From Isoetes taiwanensis (taxonomy: Eukaryota > Streptophyta > Lycopodiopsida > Isoetales > Isoetaceae), in assembly GCA_021234155.1 (NCBI GenBank), contig JAJEKV010000019.1, positions 2,007,200 through 2,071,199 on the forward strand: a stretch of 64,000 bases of DNA, read 5' to 3'. Positions 45,875-57,313 of this stretch are shown piece by piece. Below the pieces are notes generated by a model. It did not search any database, was not told where the DNA came from, and was given only the letters and a program-made list of their open reading frames with translations. Each line of letters opens with the position of its first letter. Within the stretch, counting starts at the first letter, position 1. The translations under genes and the position numbers were made by a program.

Positions 45875-48800
45875 TCAGTGAGCATATACAAAAGGAAAAA
45901 TTTGAGAGATGATGACCTTACAAGCCTGCCCGTATGGTCTACATCCCCATGCTTTGATGAATCTGTTAACCTTAAATTCAAGTTTGTTTCGCTTGTCATA
46001 TCTGGAGTATTGATATAACCCTATAAAAGGGTCCAAGACTTGTACTGATACATTGAGGAAATTTATCCTATAGCCCAACTTGGAGCCATGCTTGTATTCT
46101 GTTTCATCCTTAACTCCCAGGAGGTACATGTTGTAGACTGTACAAACAGATTCCGTTGAGACCAGCCACATTTCCACCATTAATGATGCTCAAATCGTCA
46201 ATATATCTAAAGGAGAACTGGAACCTAGCAATATCATTGAATCTTCTCATTTTTGCTAACCTAGAAACAAATCTAAGTTCAAACCAAGCCAAATAAAGGT
46301 TACACCAAGCAGGACTGCTTGAAAACCCCATTGGAATACCTTTTCTTTGTCTCCAAATTTGAGACCCCATCTGTAGGTAGCAATGGCTCAAGAGCCATGT
46401 ATTGATCTTGCAAAACTCCTGCATTGTAACCACAGACTCTTTATGGTTCATTAACCTTTTTCCATTTCACTCTGAAGAAGCCCGCTATGTTTTTGACAGT
46501 GAGTCTAGCCAAAGGTAGCTTGCGAGACATAAAATTCCATACAAGAAAAGCAACATCATTGATAACCTCAACTATACCTTCGTCCCCTTCTAGAGGTATG
46601 TTTTCATAACACTTTGTAATGTCAATGGAAAAAACATTGAATATTTTGGGAGGAAGATTGAGAACAAAATCAAATGATGAGCTTATAAGCCAACAAGGGT
46701 TGACCTTGTCCCTCATCCATAATCTAATTTCAGTTGTATTCCAATGGCATACTTCAGGCCATAATTCCACAAAATTGCTCAATATAGCAGTTAAAAAGTC
46801 TGAAACTTCAGTAAAGATGGTATTATGAGCATTAGAGAGCCATCTATAATCCCCTTTGTGTGCTTTAAATATTCCCATCAGATAGGGTAATCTGTTACTG
46901 GACGGATTCTGAAGCCCGAGGTCAGCTGTGATGTCTTTGACGCATTCAGATTTAATTTCATCAGCACTCATGGGAACCTTTTCAAAGTCAGAGCAGTCTA
47001 GCCTAATCATGGCCATATCTCTAATATGTTTTTGGCAAATGAAGGATGGGTTGTTCCCAGCCTTGTCAACCTCAGATATGTACAGATTTCTTTGTAACCA
47101 TAAAACATTTTTCCTAACATTGCCATCATCCCATAGGTATCTTTTTGGCTCACATTTTGATCTGAACTGAGTAAGCCTCACTTTAGCTAATACTATCAAT
47201 TTGTTTTTCAAATCCTGAATATGAAAGTCAGAAATGTGAAGTGTGCTAAAATGATAAACAGAGAAAAATTGATCTACATTGGCTCTGAAGTCATTCAAAA
47301 ATTTATCAGTAGAACATGCCCCATCAGGGATATGGTTAAGACCATATGATAAAGCCAGTCTGAGTTTTGGACAATGAATAATTTCAAGGTCCATAGTGCG
47401 AACATGCCCAATAGCAGGATCAATAAACCTGGCTAGGCTCGGGTTACTACAAGGGCATTTCTTAGGAAACCCATTGGCAAAGACTTCAAATGGTTTGTAA
47501 AGCTTATCTCTTAATTGATCCGGGTATCTCCAGCCAAATAGAGTATTATTTAAGAGCTCATCAGCTATCTCTGGAATATTTTCTGATAGGATGTCCTTGA
47601 AAATGCTTCTTATGCTGAATTTTTCCAGGGATTTGGAGAAAAAGGTACTGTGGACTACTTTAGTCCTGGTTTTACTCTTTTCAGTAATGAGGTGTCTTCT
47701 TCTGTTGCAGTCTTTGACTACAGATCTTGCGTTAAGGAAGACCTAAAAAAAGTTTATATTAAATTTCAGTGGAAGGAAAATTATTCAGGGAACAAAAGCT
47801 TAGAAGGCTAAAAGGAATTTTAACTATATCCCAGATATGAAAAGAAGGTAAGTTGCCTGTAACTGGGTAAATTACAGCCAACCAAAAGGTATAAAAGTTT
47901 TTTTTGAAAGACCATCATTCCAAGGGAAAACTTTATTCAAAACCTTGGAGGATGTAAAAGTTCAGACAATAACATAGAACAGTCACATAGAACAAGTAGG
48001 TAAAGCAACTTAAAGTATATACCGAAATGCAAAACACATAAATAACACTTAATCAGATTTAAATGAAATAAAACAACAAACCTGGTAATATCGGTATAGT
48101 CTAGTTTTATTGGATCAACCATATCCAGGGCAAGGTCCTTGTTTCCACATTTAGTGACAGAGCCATCATCAGCATCAGGTAGCTTCTTGGATTGTTTGTC
48201 ATTCTTGTTCACAGTAGGATTGTTGCAATCTAAGAGTCGAGGATCCATTGTGACTCTCGGAGGTCGTTTTGGAGAAAAAACACTAGAGGACATACTGCTA
48301 TTAGAGTCAGCCTTCTTATGGACAGGTGTACTATTCTTTTTTGAAGCTTGGTCCAACCTGAAGGAAACGGGCCTCAGGGTCTTTTCAGCAATATCAGCTA
48401 GTTTACTGTTTCCAAATGCAGCTTTAAGATCACAATTAGGCGATTCAGCATATAGTAGAGTCATGCTGATAAAGACCCTCCTAACCTCCAAGTAAGATAA
48501 GTAAGCCAAAACAGCAGGTTTTAGAACATTGTGCAGCAACTTAGTGAGACCCACCATCTTAGCCATAGGGGAAGAATCCGGAAAAACAGTATCCAAGTTA
48601 TTTAAAAGAAACCAGACAGCCTGGTCAATCCACACAATACCACTTCTGCATTCCGTTTTATTTTTTATTTCCTTCTCACAAGCACAAGTAAGAAAAGGGC
48701 AGTGAGTTCTCCAATTTTTTTTGAAAAAGAACTCGTCTCTTTTATCATTGGAGAAAGCCATGTTTCCCTTTTGGCTAACATTTAAAGGGGTATTATATAG

Positions 48801-49382
48801 GCAAGGATGTCCAAAGAAATCAGATTTAAATGGTAAGGACACTTCTCTCTTAGTGAAGAACTTCTCAAGCTTTGCTGCCTTGGCAGTGGCATTTCTGATT
48901 TCGTCATCAGTGATACCGGTGAGAGCTTTCCAAGTGTCAACATTGATAGGGGCAATGGCACCAAAGTTTTAACTTTTCCAAATAACATGATTCCAAGCAG
49001 CGCCATAGCACTCAACACTCTGTTCTGGTATAATGGGAAACTTGGAGGAATTCTGTAGAGTTAGAGTAGGAACAGACTCATCACTATCAATTTCACTGTC
49101 ATACTTATCACAAAGTTCCTCATCCGGCAAATCCTCCTCAGAGAACAAACAATTCTTCACATCATTTTTCATAAAACCATCAGAACCTGATTCAGTCGTA
49201 CCATCAACAAGGACGGAAGGCTTCATGTCATGAACTTTTTCTAAATGAGAAAGTCCAACAAGAAACTTCTTTCCTAGATCATCCTCCATACATGTTCTAG
49301 CAAATAAGACTGCTTCCATCTCAGAATAGACTTTAGAAATTATAATTTTGCATACCTCAAGTTTAAAATTTGCTATCTTCAT
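45875..49382 (-). pseudogene. Penelope/TERT-side reverse transcriptase gene, probably intron-containing
   Basis: Coding runs leftward. The N-terminal part is 49319-48969, with an acidic patch EEDLPDEELCDKYDSEIDSDE. After a frame change it continues from about 48965 to 48080 (WKALTGITDDEIRNATAKAA...GHPCLYNTPL). An intron of about 350 bp is likely between 48080 and 47740. The next block, 47740-46441, has RRRHLITEKSK, CPCSNPSLARFIDPAIGHV and MDLEIIHCPKLRLALSYG, then FKAHKGDYRWLSNA and FSIDITKCYENIP (RT motif A). After a one-base shift near 46450 come QRKGIPMGFSSSPAWCNLYL (motif B) and FRYIDDLSIING (catalytic YIDD, about 46205-46194). After another shift comes FLNVSVQV...YDKRNKLEF. GIPMG plus YIDD resemble Penelope-like and telomerase-type RTs rather than LINE or LTR RTs. 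No GIY-YIG endonuclease is visible. Confidence 0.7.
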
Positions 49383-49759
49383 CTTTTGAAAAAAAAAAAA
49401 AAATTGTTTTCTTCGTGTACGCGAAAACATCTAATTCGCGTATCTTGGCAGTTGGTTTCAGCATGGAAAAAAAAAAAAAAAAAAAAGACTCCGCGTACGA
49501 ATTTGAAATTTGAATTTCGCGTATGCGAAACCTTCTGTTAGTTTTTCGGTGTCTTGCGAAACAAAGGTTTCGGCGATATCTGAACGCAATTTTTTTTTTT
49601 TTTTTTTTTTTTTTCATCGCGGTTTTTCTTCGTTTCACGCGACTGAAAGCGGATGGTTTAGCCAGACGTGAAAATTTTTTTTTCTGGCCGACGACTAAAA
49701 AATACATAAAATACGTAGTTTTAACTTTATACGTCAGTAATTTAGATTTCGTACGTACA
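49383..49759. other. Subterminal zone of the TIR element, right side
   Basis: Dense TACG, CGCGTA and CGAAA words (for example TTCGCGTATGCGAAAC) alternate with long A and T runs. The left subterminal zone has the same flavour. The composition differs from everything around it and would suit transposase-binding repeats and a promoter for the leftward RT gene. The small open frame at 49707-49363 is made of homopolymer sequence. Confidence 0.5.
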
Positions 49760-49772
49760 GAACCTATCCCTG
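49760..49772 (-). repeat. Terminal inverted repeat, right end
   Basis: GAACCTATCCCTG, the exact complement of 42716-42728. Confidence 0.9.
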
Positions 49773-49780
49773 GCCAACTT
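49773..49780 (+). repeat. 8-bp target-site duplication GCCAACTT, right copy
   Basis: Identical to 42708-42715. With one copy removed, the gag-derived frame (KVEICQL followed by an acidic linker) runs on into the protease remnant. Confidence 0.92.
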
Positions 49781-50262
49781 TGAAATCTTCGATTGGAGCA
49801 CTACATCAAGAGAAGAGGAGGAAGACGAGAAAATTGAAGCCATGCTAGCAGCAATAGAAGAGGAAGTTTGGGGTGAGGATGAACCACGATCAATGCCGCC
49901 ATCGATACATGTAAAGTAGATGATCAACCTAGTGTCATAATTGGTGGAGCCAAAATAGGAAAAAAATAAGTCAAAGTTCTCATCGATATGGGAAGTTCTC
50001 ACTTTATCTCCTGGAAAGTCATTCACAGGCTTAAGCTGCCAACAAGGAAGGTGAAGAAAGGAAATGTCAGACTAGCCAACAGGCAAATGACTATGATCAC
50101 ATGGGGGCAATGGACTGTGATATGCATAAATCTCAATAATGATATACTCGTCAATATGGAATGGTTAAATCCAAAAAAAGCATTGATAGACTACTACAAT
50201 AGGACAATTTCAGTCCTTGGTAAGGGCAACACTAGAGCAACAAAAGATAGACATAGTTTCAT
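49773..50262 (+). pseudogene. Plus-strand gypsy relic: protease remnant, right part
   Basis: After an acidic linker (EEEDEKIEAMLAAIEEEVWG) comes VLIDMGSSHFISWKVIHRLK, which matches the protease active-site block [13 protein letters not shown] with Ser changed to Met. Then INLNNDILVNMEWLNPKKAL follows, the usual second protease block. The relic ends where a minus-strand copia fragment starts at about 50262. Frame changes are present. Confidence 0.75.
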
Positions 50263-51205
50263 TCATACCTTTCTACTGATCCATCAGCTTTTCTTTTGAT
50301 CTTGAACAATCATTTACTCCCTACTATATTCTTGCTCTTTGGTCGAGTTATCAATTTTGTTAAGTCTATGTGCGCTTGAAAGGGTCCAGCTCACTTTTCA
50401 ATGCCTTTTTCCACATGCTACATCTAGCCATAAAGCTTGCTCTGTGTTTTCAGTTTCACAATACAAGTCATTACCTTTGGTTTTGGCTCCCTCTTTGATT
50501 GGCCATATAGTTCGGTGTGAAAAAGAAGCTTTGATTTTAGGCGCTCCACTTCTCTGTGACGATCTCGACTTCTAGATCTCATCGCAATAGTTTCTTCATC
50601 ATATCCTACTTAAAATATGTAAATGCTTCTACTATCAAATATTCTTCTCAATTCTTCAGAAAGTAGCATGTATGCAAGACATTTACAGATTTTATTTTTC
50701 TAACTGATCGCTTTTTACGTGCCCAAACTTCCTCTGGCATGGCCCCTTTTACTACATCGTGGGGAGCCTGTTTTGTATATAACATGCAGTTCCTACTGCT
50801 TCTCTCTACAAGTAATTTGGTAAGCCTGCATGCCATCTGACTGCATTCATAATGGATCGTTTTTTGCGCACTGCTACTCCATTTTGCTGCGATGTTTACT
50901 TAAAAGTGTATTGCCTTTTGATGCCACGCAACTGACTAAACCTCCTGAACTTATCTGACTTATATTCCCCGTCAAGGCCTAGCCTTGGAGATTTCACGTA
51001 CATGATTTTTCTCGTTCTACTTTTGCAGTGAATAGCTTGAAAGCATTAAATACTTCGCCTTAGATTTAAGAAAATAGCATTTGGTGCATCCTGCTAAAGT
51101 CATCAATGAAGGTAGCAAAATAAGACTTGCCTCCAAGACTCTTAACTTGTACTGGACTACATACGTCAAAATAAATTGATTTTAATAATTCAGCTGCACG
51201 TTATT
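50262..51205 (-). pseudogene. Ty1/copia relic: integrase and start of reverse transcriptase
   Basis: Leftward from 51190 the minus strand reads SLGGKSYFATFIDDFSRMHQ, the conserved start of the copia integrase core. At about 50760-50650 comes GAMPEEVWARKKRSVRKIK, its later conserved block. At about 50350-50265 comes RPKSKNIVGSK, then LFKIKRKADGSVERYE, the start of copia RT. Integrase before RT is the copia order. The copy is full of stops and is interrupted at 51206 by the LTR of a gypsy element. Confidence 0.8.
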
Positions 51206-52614
51206 TGTGACGCTCCCCGAATCTATATGATGCTCCCATCATATAAATATGGGAAATCATGGCGACAATACTACCATAGAAAGGCCCTCCGTCTCACTCG
51301 GACCATTTGTGATGGGCAAGTGTCCGGGTGAAGGACACGGAGGTGTCATTCGTCCCACGCCTTCTATAGGAATCCTATATGGCGGAAGCATACATGCAAG
51401 CTTAGCACCTGGCAACAATACAAACAAATAATATACCACTACGAAGGGTGGCCCATCATCATCCATAAGAATGCAATAGAACACCAACATAACAAGGAAA
51501 TGCCTCATAAATAAGGGCTCTACCCTGGCTTAGACTCCTGGTAATCAACTGACAGTCAAGGTCTCTAGATAACAACAGACGAAATCATAACAATGGCGTT
51601 GGCTGGCATAGAACAATAGCTATGGTAGTCCACTCCATCCGCCCCTCCTGTGCACACTTTGCAGATAGGTTGAAACATGCTATGGCGCGATTGTAGCCTT
51701 CCGGAGACGCAATCCCATGGAATCACCCTATGGAACTACTCCGAGTTACATCTCCCCGGTCCGATGAGGCAGGTCAGAGAGGCGTCCCCTCCCCGAGCAT
51801 GATGGATCCCTGGGTGTGCTAGAGAACACGTGCCACCTCAGTGACCCCTGCGTTCATACCCGACTTACTCCCCTAAATCTAAAGGCCGGCTCACCTGCCC
51901 ATTCGAATCCAGGGCGCCCACATAATATTTGGCATGTCACATGCGACCCAGGGAGTGTCAGACCCATATCCGGCCCTCTCAGTGACAGGCTATAAGCCTT
52001 GTAGCCATGCTAGGCAAGATCCCACCCCCGATTCACCATCACACTCGTTATTTGGTGCTGAATCACAACATAGCATCCACAGCCAGGTGGGTTCTTATGC
52101 ACAGGCTGCATATACTGGGTTTTAGGAGGTTCTAGCTAGGAATATCACTAAATCTAGATAGCTTTTAGGTCTCTACCCCCCTTAATCCCATACCACATAG
52201 GAGGAACAGAAAGAGAAGACAGAATCAGATACAAACATCCGTCATCATCATAAGTAGATCATAGAATAGAATCTAATCATCCATGGGTTAGATTAGCATA
52301 CAACTACCTAAAGACTGACCTGTATCCTAGCTGGACCCATTGTATCCCTCTGCCCTTCCAAACTCGAATTTGGGGCAGAATTGGGCTGGGAGCTCAATTT
52401 GCCACCCAAAGATAGCAACCTGCCCTTAGCCAATCGAGTTATGCCAAGTGGCACACTCTAATTAGCCTATTTGGCTAATTAATACTATTAGTTGGTCTAC
52501 TTAGGTTAGTTTAATCCCAATAATCCCTTTTAGGTTAGTCCCCTATGGTCCCAATACCTTGGTGACGTGTCAGGTTAGGTATATGTATACCGTATACTTA
52601 CATGGAACGTCACA
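51206..52614 (-). repeat. 3' LTR of a third gypsy element, minus strand (1409 bp)
   Basis: The plus strand begins TGTGACGCTCCCCGAATC and ends CATGGAACGTCACA, so on the element strand the ends are TGTGACGTTCC and GAGCGTCACA. It shares its whole layout with the LTR at 24241-25761, including GAAGGGTGG.CCATCATC and ACTCCATCCGCCCCTCCT, but is clearly diverged from it. It sits inside the copia relic. Confidence 0.9.
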
Positions 52615-52632
52615 TTCTACCCCCTTAGAATA
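52615..52632 (-). other. Polypurine tract of the third gypsy element
   Basis: On the minus strand ATTCTAAGGGGGTAGAA runs directly into the LTR start TGTGACG. This sets the LTR boundary and shows the LTR is the 3' one. Confidence 0.8.
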
Positions 52633-53166
52633 ATGATGTCCTCAACATTAAGGATCATAGAGAACATATTTAATAAAGGAAAAGTAGTGTAGTTACTTTA
52701 TTATAAAACATAGGATATTACAACAAGATCATCAATGATCAGAAGTTTTGGACCGGAGTCCTGTCATACCATAACATAGAAACACTTATTATGCATAACA
52801 ACAAGGTCCAATGGACCGTAAGGAAAAAAGATAAAAACACAGCATGACTCCTAAAGTGAGCCGTCAGAAAATTGCAAATGCCGTTGTATGCACTACACAC
52901 CTGCAGGATTATAGTACATCAGTACTCAAGATAATTATATAATGTTGTGGTTGAAGGGACCACCCCCTTTATATAACAAAAGTGAAATGGAAACGCGGGA
53001 ATCCTATAATGCCTAAGGCTTGCAAGTCGTCGCGGTGTAAGGAATGGTAATGTTCCCATTAAAGCCATCGACGGTTGCATCCTAACATGCCTAGATGCAC
53101 TTCTCCCCTGTCCTAGGATGCGTCTACCCCAACCCCCTGCATGATCCCTGCCAGATCTGCTACACA
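52633..53166 (-). other. 3' untranslated internal part of the third gypsy element
   Basis: No coding content recognised between the chromodomain stop and the polypurine tract. Its length is comparable to the equivalent region of the young element. Confidence 0.5.
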
Positions 53167-53433
53167 CTACATACCATTAGAGTCGGACTCGATAGCATCA
53201 TGGATGGTCTGACCCTGGCATTGCCGCATAAAGTCGGGGTGGGCCTTGTCAAGGTCTTGTTTAAGCACCCAAGTGGCATCCTCAATAGGCAAGTGTTTCC
53301 ACTTAACTAAATACTGCAATATCTGGGTTCTTCTCGTTTGTTTATATGCTCTATCAAGAAGAGCTTCTGGAACAATTTCCAACTGCTCATCTGTCATCTC
53401 GAGAAGCATTGGTAATTGCAAGCCAAGCAACAC
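53167..53433 (-). pseudogene. Third gypsy element: chromodomain end of integrase
   Basis: An open minus-strand stretch reads LLEMTDEQLEIVPEALLDRA, YKQTRRTQILQYLVKWKHLP and IEDATWVLKQDLDKAHPDF. This aligns with the end of the young integrase and keeps the central Trp of the chromodomain. Similarity is lost upstream at about 53405, before the LINE insertion, so the rest of this element is deleted. Confidence 0.88.
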
Positions 53434-53470
53434 TCCATGGATATCCAGCTACCATTGGATGAAATGAGGT

Positions 53471-53486
53471 TCACTTGAGCGCTTTT
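53471..53486 (+). repeat. Target-site duplication of the long LINE, left copy
   Basis: TCACTTGAGCGCTTTT precedes the T run and recurs at 59415-59430. The 16-bp exact match defines the LINE ends. Confidence 0.93.
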
Positions 53487-53643
53487 TTTTTTTTTTTTTT
53501 TTTGAAGAACGTGTTTTATTTCATATTATACACTCAAAATATTACAAAGTACTTCCAGAAGTAAGAAATGTCCCTGAAGCATCAATCACTTTTAGATGAT
53601 CACTCCACATTGGAATTTTAATACGATCAGACCAATTGGAGAT

Positions 53644-56600
53644 CTAAAAGCAATTATACAACTTCTTACGAATTTCTTGAAGCACCACCTGAGAAGAAAT
53701 ATGCTTATCATAAAAGACCTTTCTTCGTCTTCGCTTCCATACACTCCATATTAGCCAAGACTTTGCCATGTGAAATGCAATCCTTTTAGAAGCAGTCCAC
53801 TGATTTGGATAAATACCCAAAAGAAAGTGCTGACTATCCAAAGATACTCCAAAAAGAGAATGCAGCCAGGACCTAAGACTACTCAGCTCTGCACACAAAT
53901 ATAAACAATGCTCCAATGTTTCAATGCACCGCTCACACATTGGCAAAGTGGGCTTACTCCCGGCTTAAAGCGATGAACCATCTCATTAACTCTCAAAGAG
54001 TGATAAATCACCTGCCAAATTAGAGCATTTACTTTTGGAGGATTATATTTAGACCAAACAAGGTTCCAGATGGATTGCCATTGAGAAGACAAAGTCTGTA
54101 AGTGCCATTTGTGAGAAGGTGATAAAGTATTTGAGGAAGTAAGCAATCTGTAGCATGAACTTACTAGATTCTTGCCTTCTTTAACACCTTGAACAAAGTT
54201 CCAGCATCTCTTGTTACCCACCTTCTTAATTAGAGGAAGAGCACTTGCTACATAAGCCCATATACTGATATTTTTATCCAACAAGACATATGTCTCCTGA
54301 AACCATTGCCAAGGAGCAATGTCAATACCAAAATACCACTGTTCAATAGAAATAATACCTGCTCTCCTCCACCTCGCTTGGGAATGCACATGCATAAATT
54401 CTACAACTGGGTGTAGTTGTCCATGAGTATACAAAGGCAACCACAGAAAGGGGGAAGATGCCTGGAGACAAGCTTCCTCTAATCAAATGTAATCACCTGC
54501 TGGACTACCTTCCAGGCCCGAAGCTTTCAGTACTGGAGAGGCATGTGAAGAAACTTTCAATGGATATAACAATGCCCAAGGGAGCTCCATTCTCACATCT
54601 CGCTTATGAAAAACCATACACTTCTTTACTGATTGTTTAAGTAACTTCATACCTGGTGATGCACAATCATCTTTCAACAAACTGAACAATAGTTTAGAAG
54701 CTAAGACCTTACCTTGTAAAGAAAGATCCAACATACCAAGTCCTCCTTGTTGTTTAAACAACATACATTTCTTCCACGCCACCTTCACAGTGCCTCCTTG
54801 ATCGATACACCAGACAAAATCTCTTACAATCTTTTTTATCTCTGCAAACTTAGAAGCTGGAGCCAATAGAACCGAAACCAAATAAATATGCGTATTGTTC
54901 AATACTGACTTAGCTACTTGAATTCTACCTGCCAAGGATAACTTTGAACCTCTCCACCAAATCAGTTGCCTTTGTAAATTTAAGATAATTTCATCCCATG
55001 CTTCATTCATGTCAATATCTAAACCAAAGGGGACTCCTAGAAGCTTTGTCTTTGCAGATGGTACAACAACCTTCCAGGCATACTCATATAAAAAATGCGG
55101 AACTGCTTCCTTCCCCACCCATAAGGCACTATACTTAGCCCAATTAAGGAGACAGCCAGATGCAATTGAAAATATATCCAAAATCTTTTTGATTATCTGC
55201 ACATTATTCTCTTTCCCATCCACTAGCAAGAAGGTATCGTCTGCAAACTGATTAATCAAAACATGTTCACCTTCCTCCAATAATAATCCCTTTACCAAAC
55301 CATCCTGTTCATCCTCATGCAAGAGTTGCGAAAGTCCTTCTGCCACTGAGCTAAAGGGCAACCTTGCCTTATTCCACGTTCAATTGGAAAAAGCACCAAT
55401 GGTTCTCCATGATATAGTACTACCCCCTTAGCAGAAATCAACATTTTTTGCATCATAGATCGGAAACCAGACCCAAATCCCAATTTCAAAAGCATGACAT
55501 CCAAGAAAGTCCACTTCACACTATCATAAGCTTTAGCAAAATCCAATTTTAAATATAGAAGATTTTGACCTGAACATTGGGCCCAATGAACTCCTTCATA
55601 TGCTGCCACTATATTATGAAAAATTTGCCGACCTGGAAGAAAGCCTGACTGAGCCGCATCTATTCTCAATCCCAAAACCTGTTTAAGTCTTTCTGCATAG
55701 GCTTTTGCAATAATTTTATAGATAGTAGATAGAAGAGTTATTGGGCGCCAATCATGAATGCTCATAGGTTCTTTCACTTTAGGAATAAGAGAAATCAAAC
55801 CCGTATTCAAAATCCTATCAAATTGATGTGAAGTACACAGAGCTTTGTAGGCCTCCATAATGCTTACTGACGTCCATTCCCAATACCTTTTAAAAAATTC
55901 TACAGGGATACCATCCATACCTGGACATTTATCTGATGCCAACTCAAATGTTGCTGCTTGCAATTCAGACATGGAAAGTGGGGCCTCTAACAATTGAGAT
56001 TCCTCTTGTGAAAGAATTGCATGAACCTTAGAAAGCACAATATCCTGCATTACATCCTCATGAGGCAAGTGTTTGACCTTAAAAAAAGTTTCAAAGTATT
56101 GAGTAAGGGACTGCTTAATCTCATTTGGCTCTGTCATTACCCTCCCATCCGGCAGAGATAAAGAGTGCATAGTACCTGCATACCTCTTCTGCTTTGAAGC
56201 TCTAAAAAATAGCTTATTACAACGATCTCCATCTTTCAGCCAGGTTAATCCAAATTTAACTCGTCTTTGATTGAATTTGGGCCACTTCAAGACCACGAAT
56301 AGCATCAATAACTGTTGCAATCTAAAAGAGTTCGTACCCACTTTCTTAAGCTCCTCTAATTCAAGATATAACTTACTTAATGTCTCTTTTTTTCTTCACG
56401 AACTCGTTCGCCCCCACCTTTTCGCAAAAATCTTGACATTTGCCAAAGCCTCAACAATTCTTCGTGATGCCATGTTGTTGAGATGAAGCCTTTTGCCAAG
56501 CCTCCTGACATCCTGCTTCAAACTCCTCATTAGGCAACCATCTAGTATTCAATTTAAATACCGTTTTTCTCTTTTGTCGACTATGAGTAAGTTCACGATT

Positions 56601-57313
56601 TTCAAGAATTTGAGGATTATGGTCCGAGACTACTTGTGCCAAATAATTAAGCCTCCATAACCGTGGACATATATCACAAAGCACACTATTTGCATACATT
56701 CGATCATAACGAGCCTGTGACAATCCTGGGCCAACCCAATTATTAGTCCACGTAAAAGATGAATCTCCATCAACTTCCATAAACCCATGTTGAAAAAGTA
56801 ACTTCTGCCACTGCTGCCGTTCAAAGCCGCTTACAATCTGTCCACCACCTAATCTGTCTTGTGCTGATTCGACCATATTGAAATCCCCTACTAAAAGCAA
56901 GCCACATTTTCTCCCCATTTTGGTATTTTATTACGTAAAGTAGCCCATAAAGTTGCTCTTTTTCTAGGAATATTAGATGCATATACATTAATGATACCAC
57001 ATTCTTGAAGTCCTTGTTGCTTCCATTTAATGATTGTCCACCTTCCAAATTTATCTTTTGCTGTAAATGTGACATGAACATCCATACTCCAGGCTATCAT
57101 TGTACCACCCCGAGCCTTGCCTGAAGTACTTATTATAGCAGAAGTTTGCTTCCCAAACAAATTCATCATTGGAACAACCCTGCCTCTATCACATTTATGC
57201 TCTTGAATACATAAAATATCTGGATTAATGTGTTTAATTAAATTAGCCAACCTCTGCCGTTTTTGAGGAGATGAACGTGCTCCTCTCACATTCCAAGACA
57301 TGATCTTAAGCAT
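53644..57313 (-). pseudogene. LINE ORF2: endonuclease, reverse transcriptase, zinc-binding end
   Basis: It starts MLKIMSWNVRGARSSPQKR, the beginning of the APE-type endonuclease. This continues with ILCIQEHKCDRG, LLVGDFNMVESAQDR and VVSDHNPQIL (the conserved His). The RT from about 56341 to 54483 has DKCPGMDGIPVEFFKRYW, NTGLISLIPKVKEP, DWRPITLLSTIYKIIAK, LKLDFAKAYDSVKW, GIRQGCPLA and the catalytic INQFADDTFLLV. The end, 54440-53644, has PPKVNALIWQVIYHSLRV and CVSGALKHW. The start codon overlaps the ORF1 stop by eight bases, so ORF2 was probably translated by reinitiation. Frame changes occur near 56900, 56450, 55330 and 54460. Confidence 0.93.

Larger units (their letters stand above)
42716..49772 (-). 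mobile_element. 7.06-kb TIR element (hAT-like ends) carrying a reverse transcriptase gene
   Basis: Both ends begin CAGGGATAGGTTC reading inward, and continue with TACG-rich sequence (AATACGTTGTACG on the left, TGTACGTACG on the right). Perfect 8-bp duplications flank it. The empty site joins two halves of a gypsy gag-protease relic, which independently confirms the boundaries. All recognisable coding lies on the minus strand: a long RT gene (49382-45875) and a second unidentified open region (45322-44711). I find no hAT dimerisation domain, BED finger or other transposase. Either transposition was driven in trans, or the transposase is unrecognised. About 2 kb at the left end has no coding content. 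Poly-A and poly-T runs mark both subterminal zones. Confidence 0.85.

Noticed and set aside
49363-49707. 114-codon minus-strand frame with KKKKKKKK and FFFFFF
   Set aside because: Made by poly-A and poly-T runs.
42716-49772. Calling the 7-kb element a hAT transposon outright
   Set aside because: Ends and duplication length fit, but no hAT transposase domain is visible.
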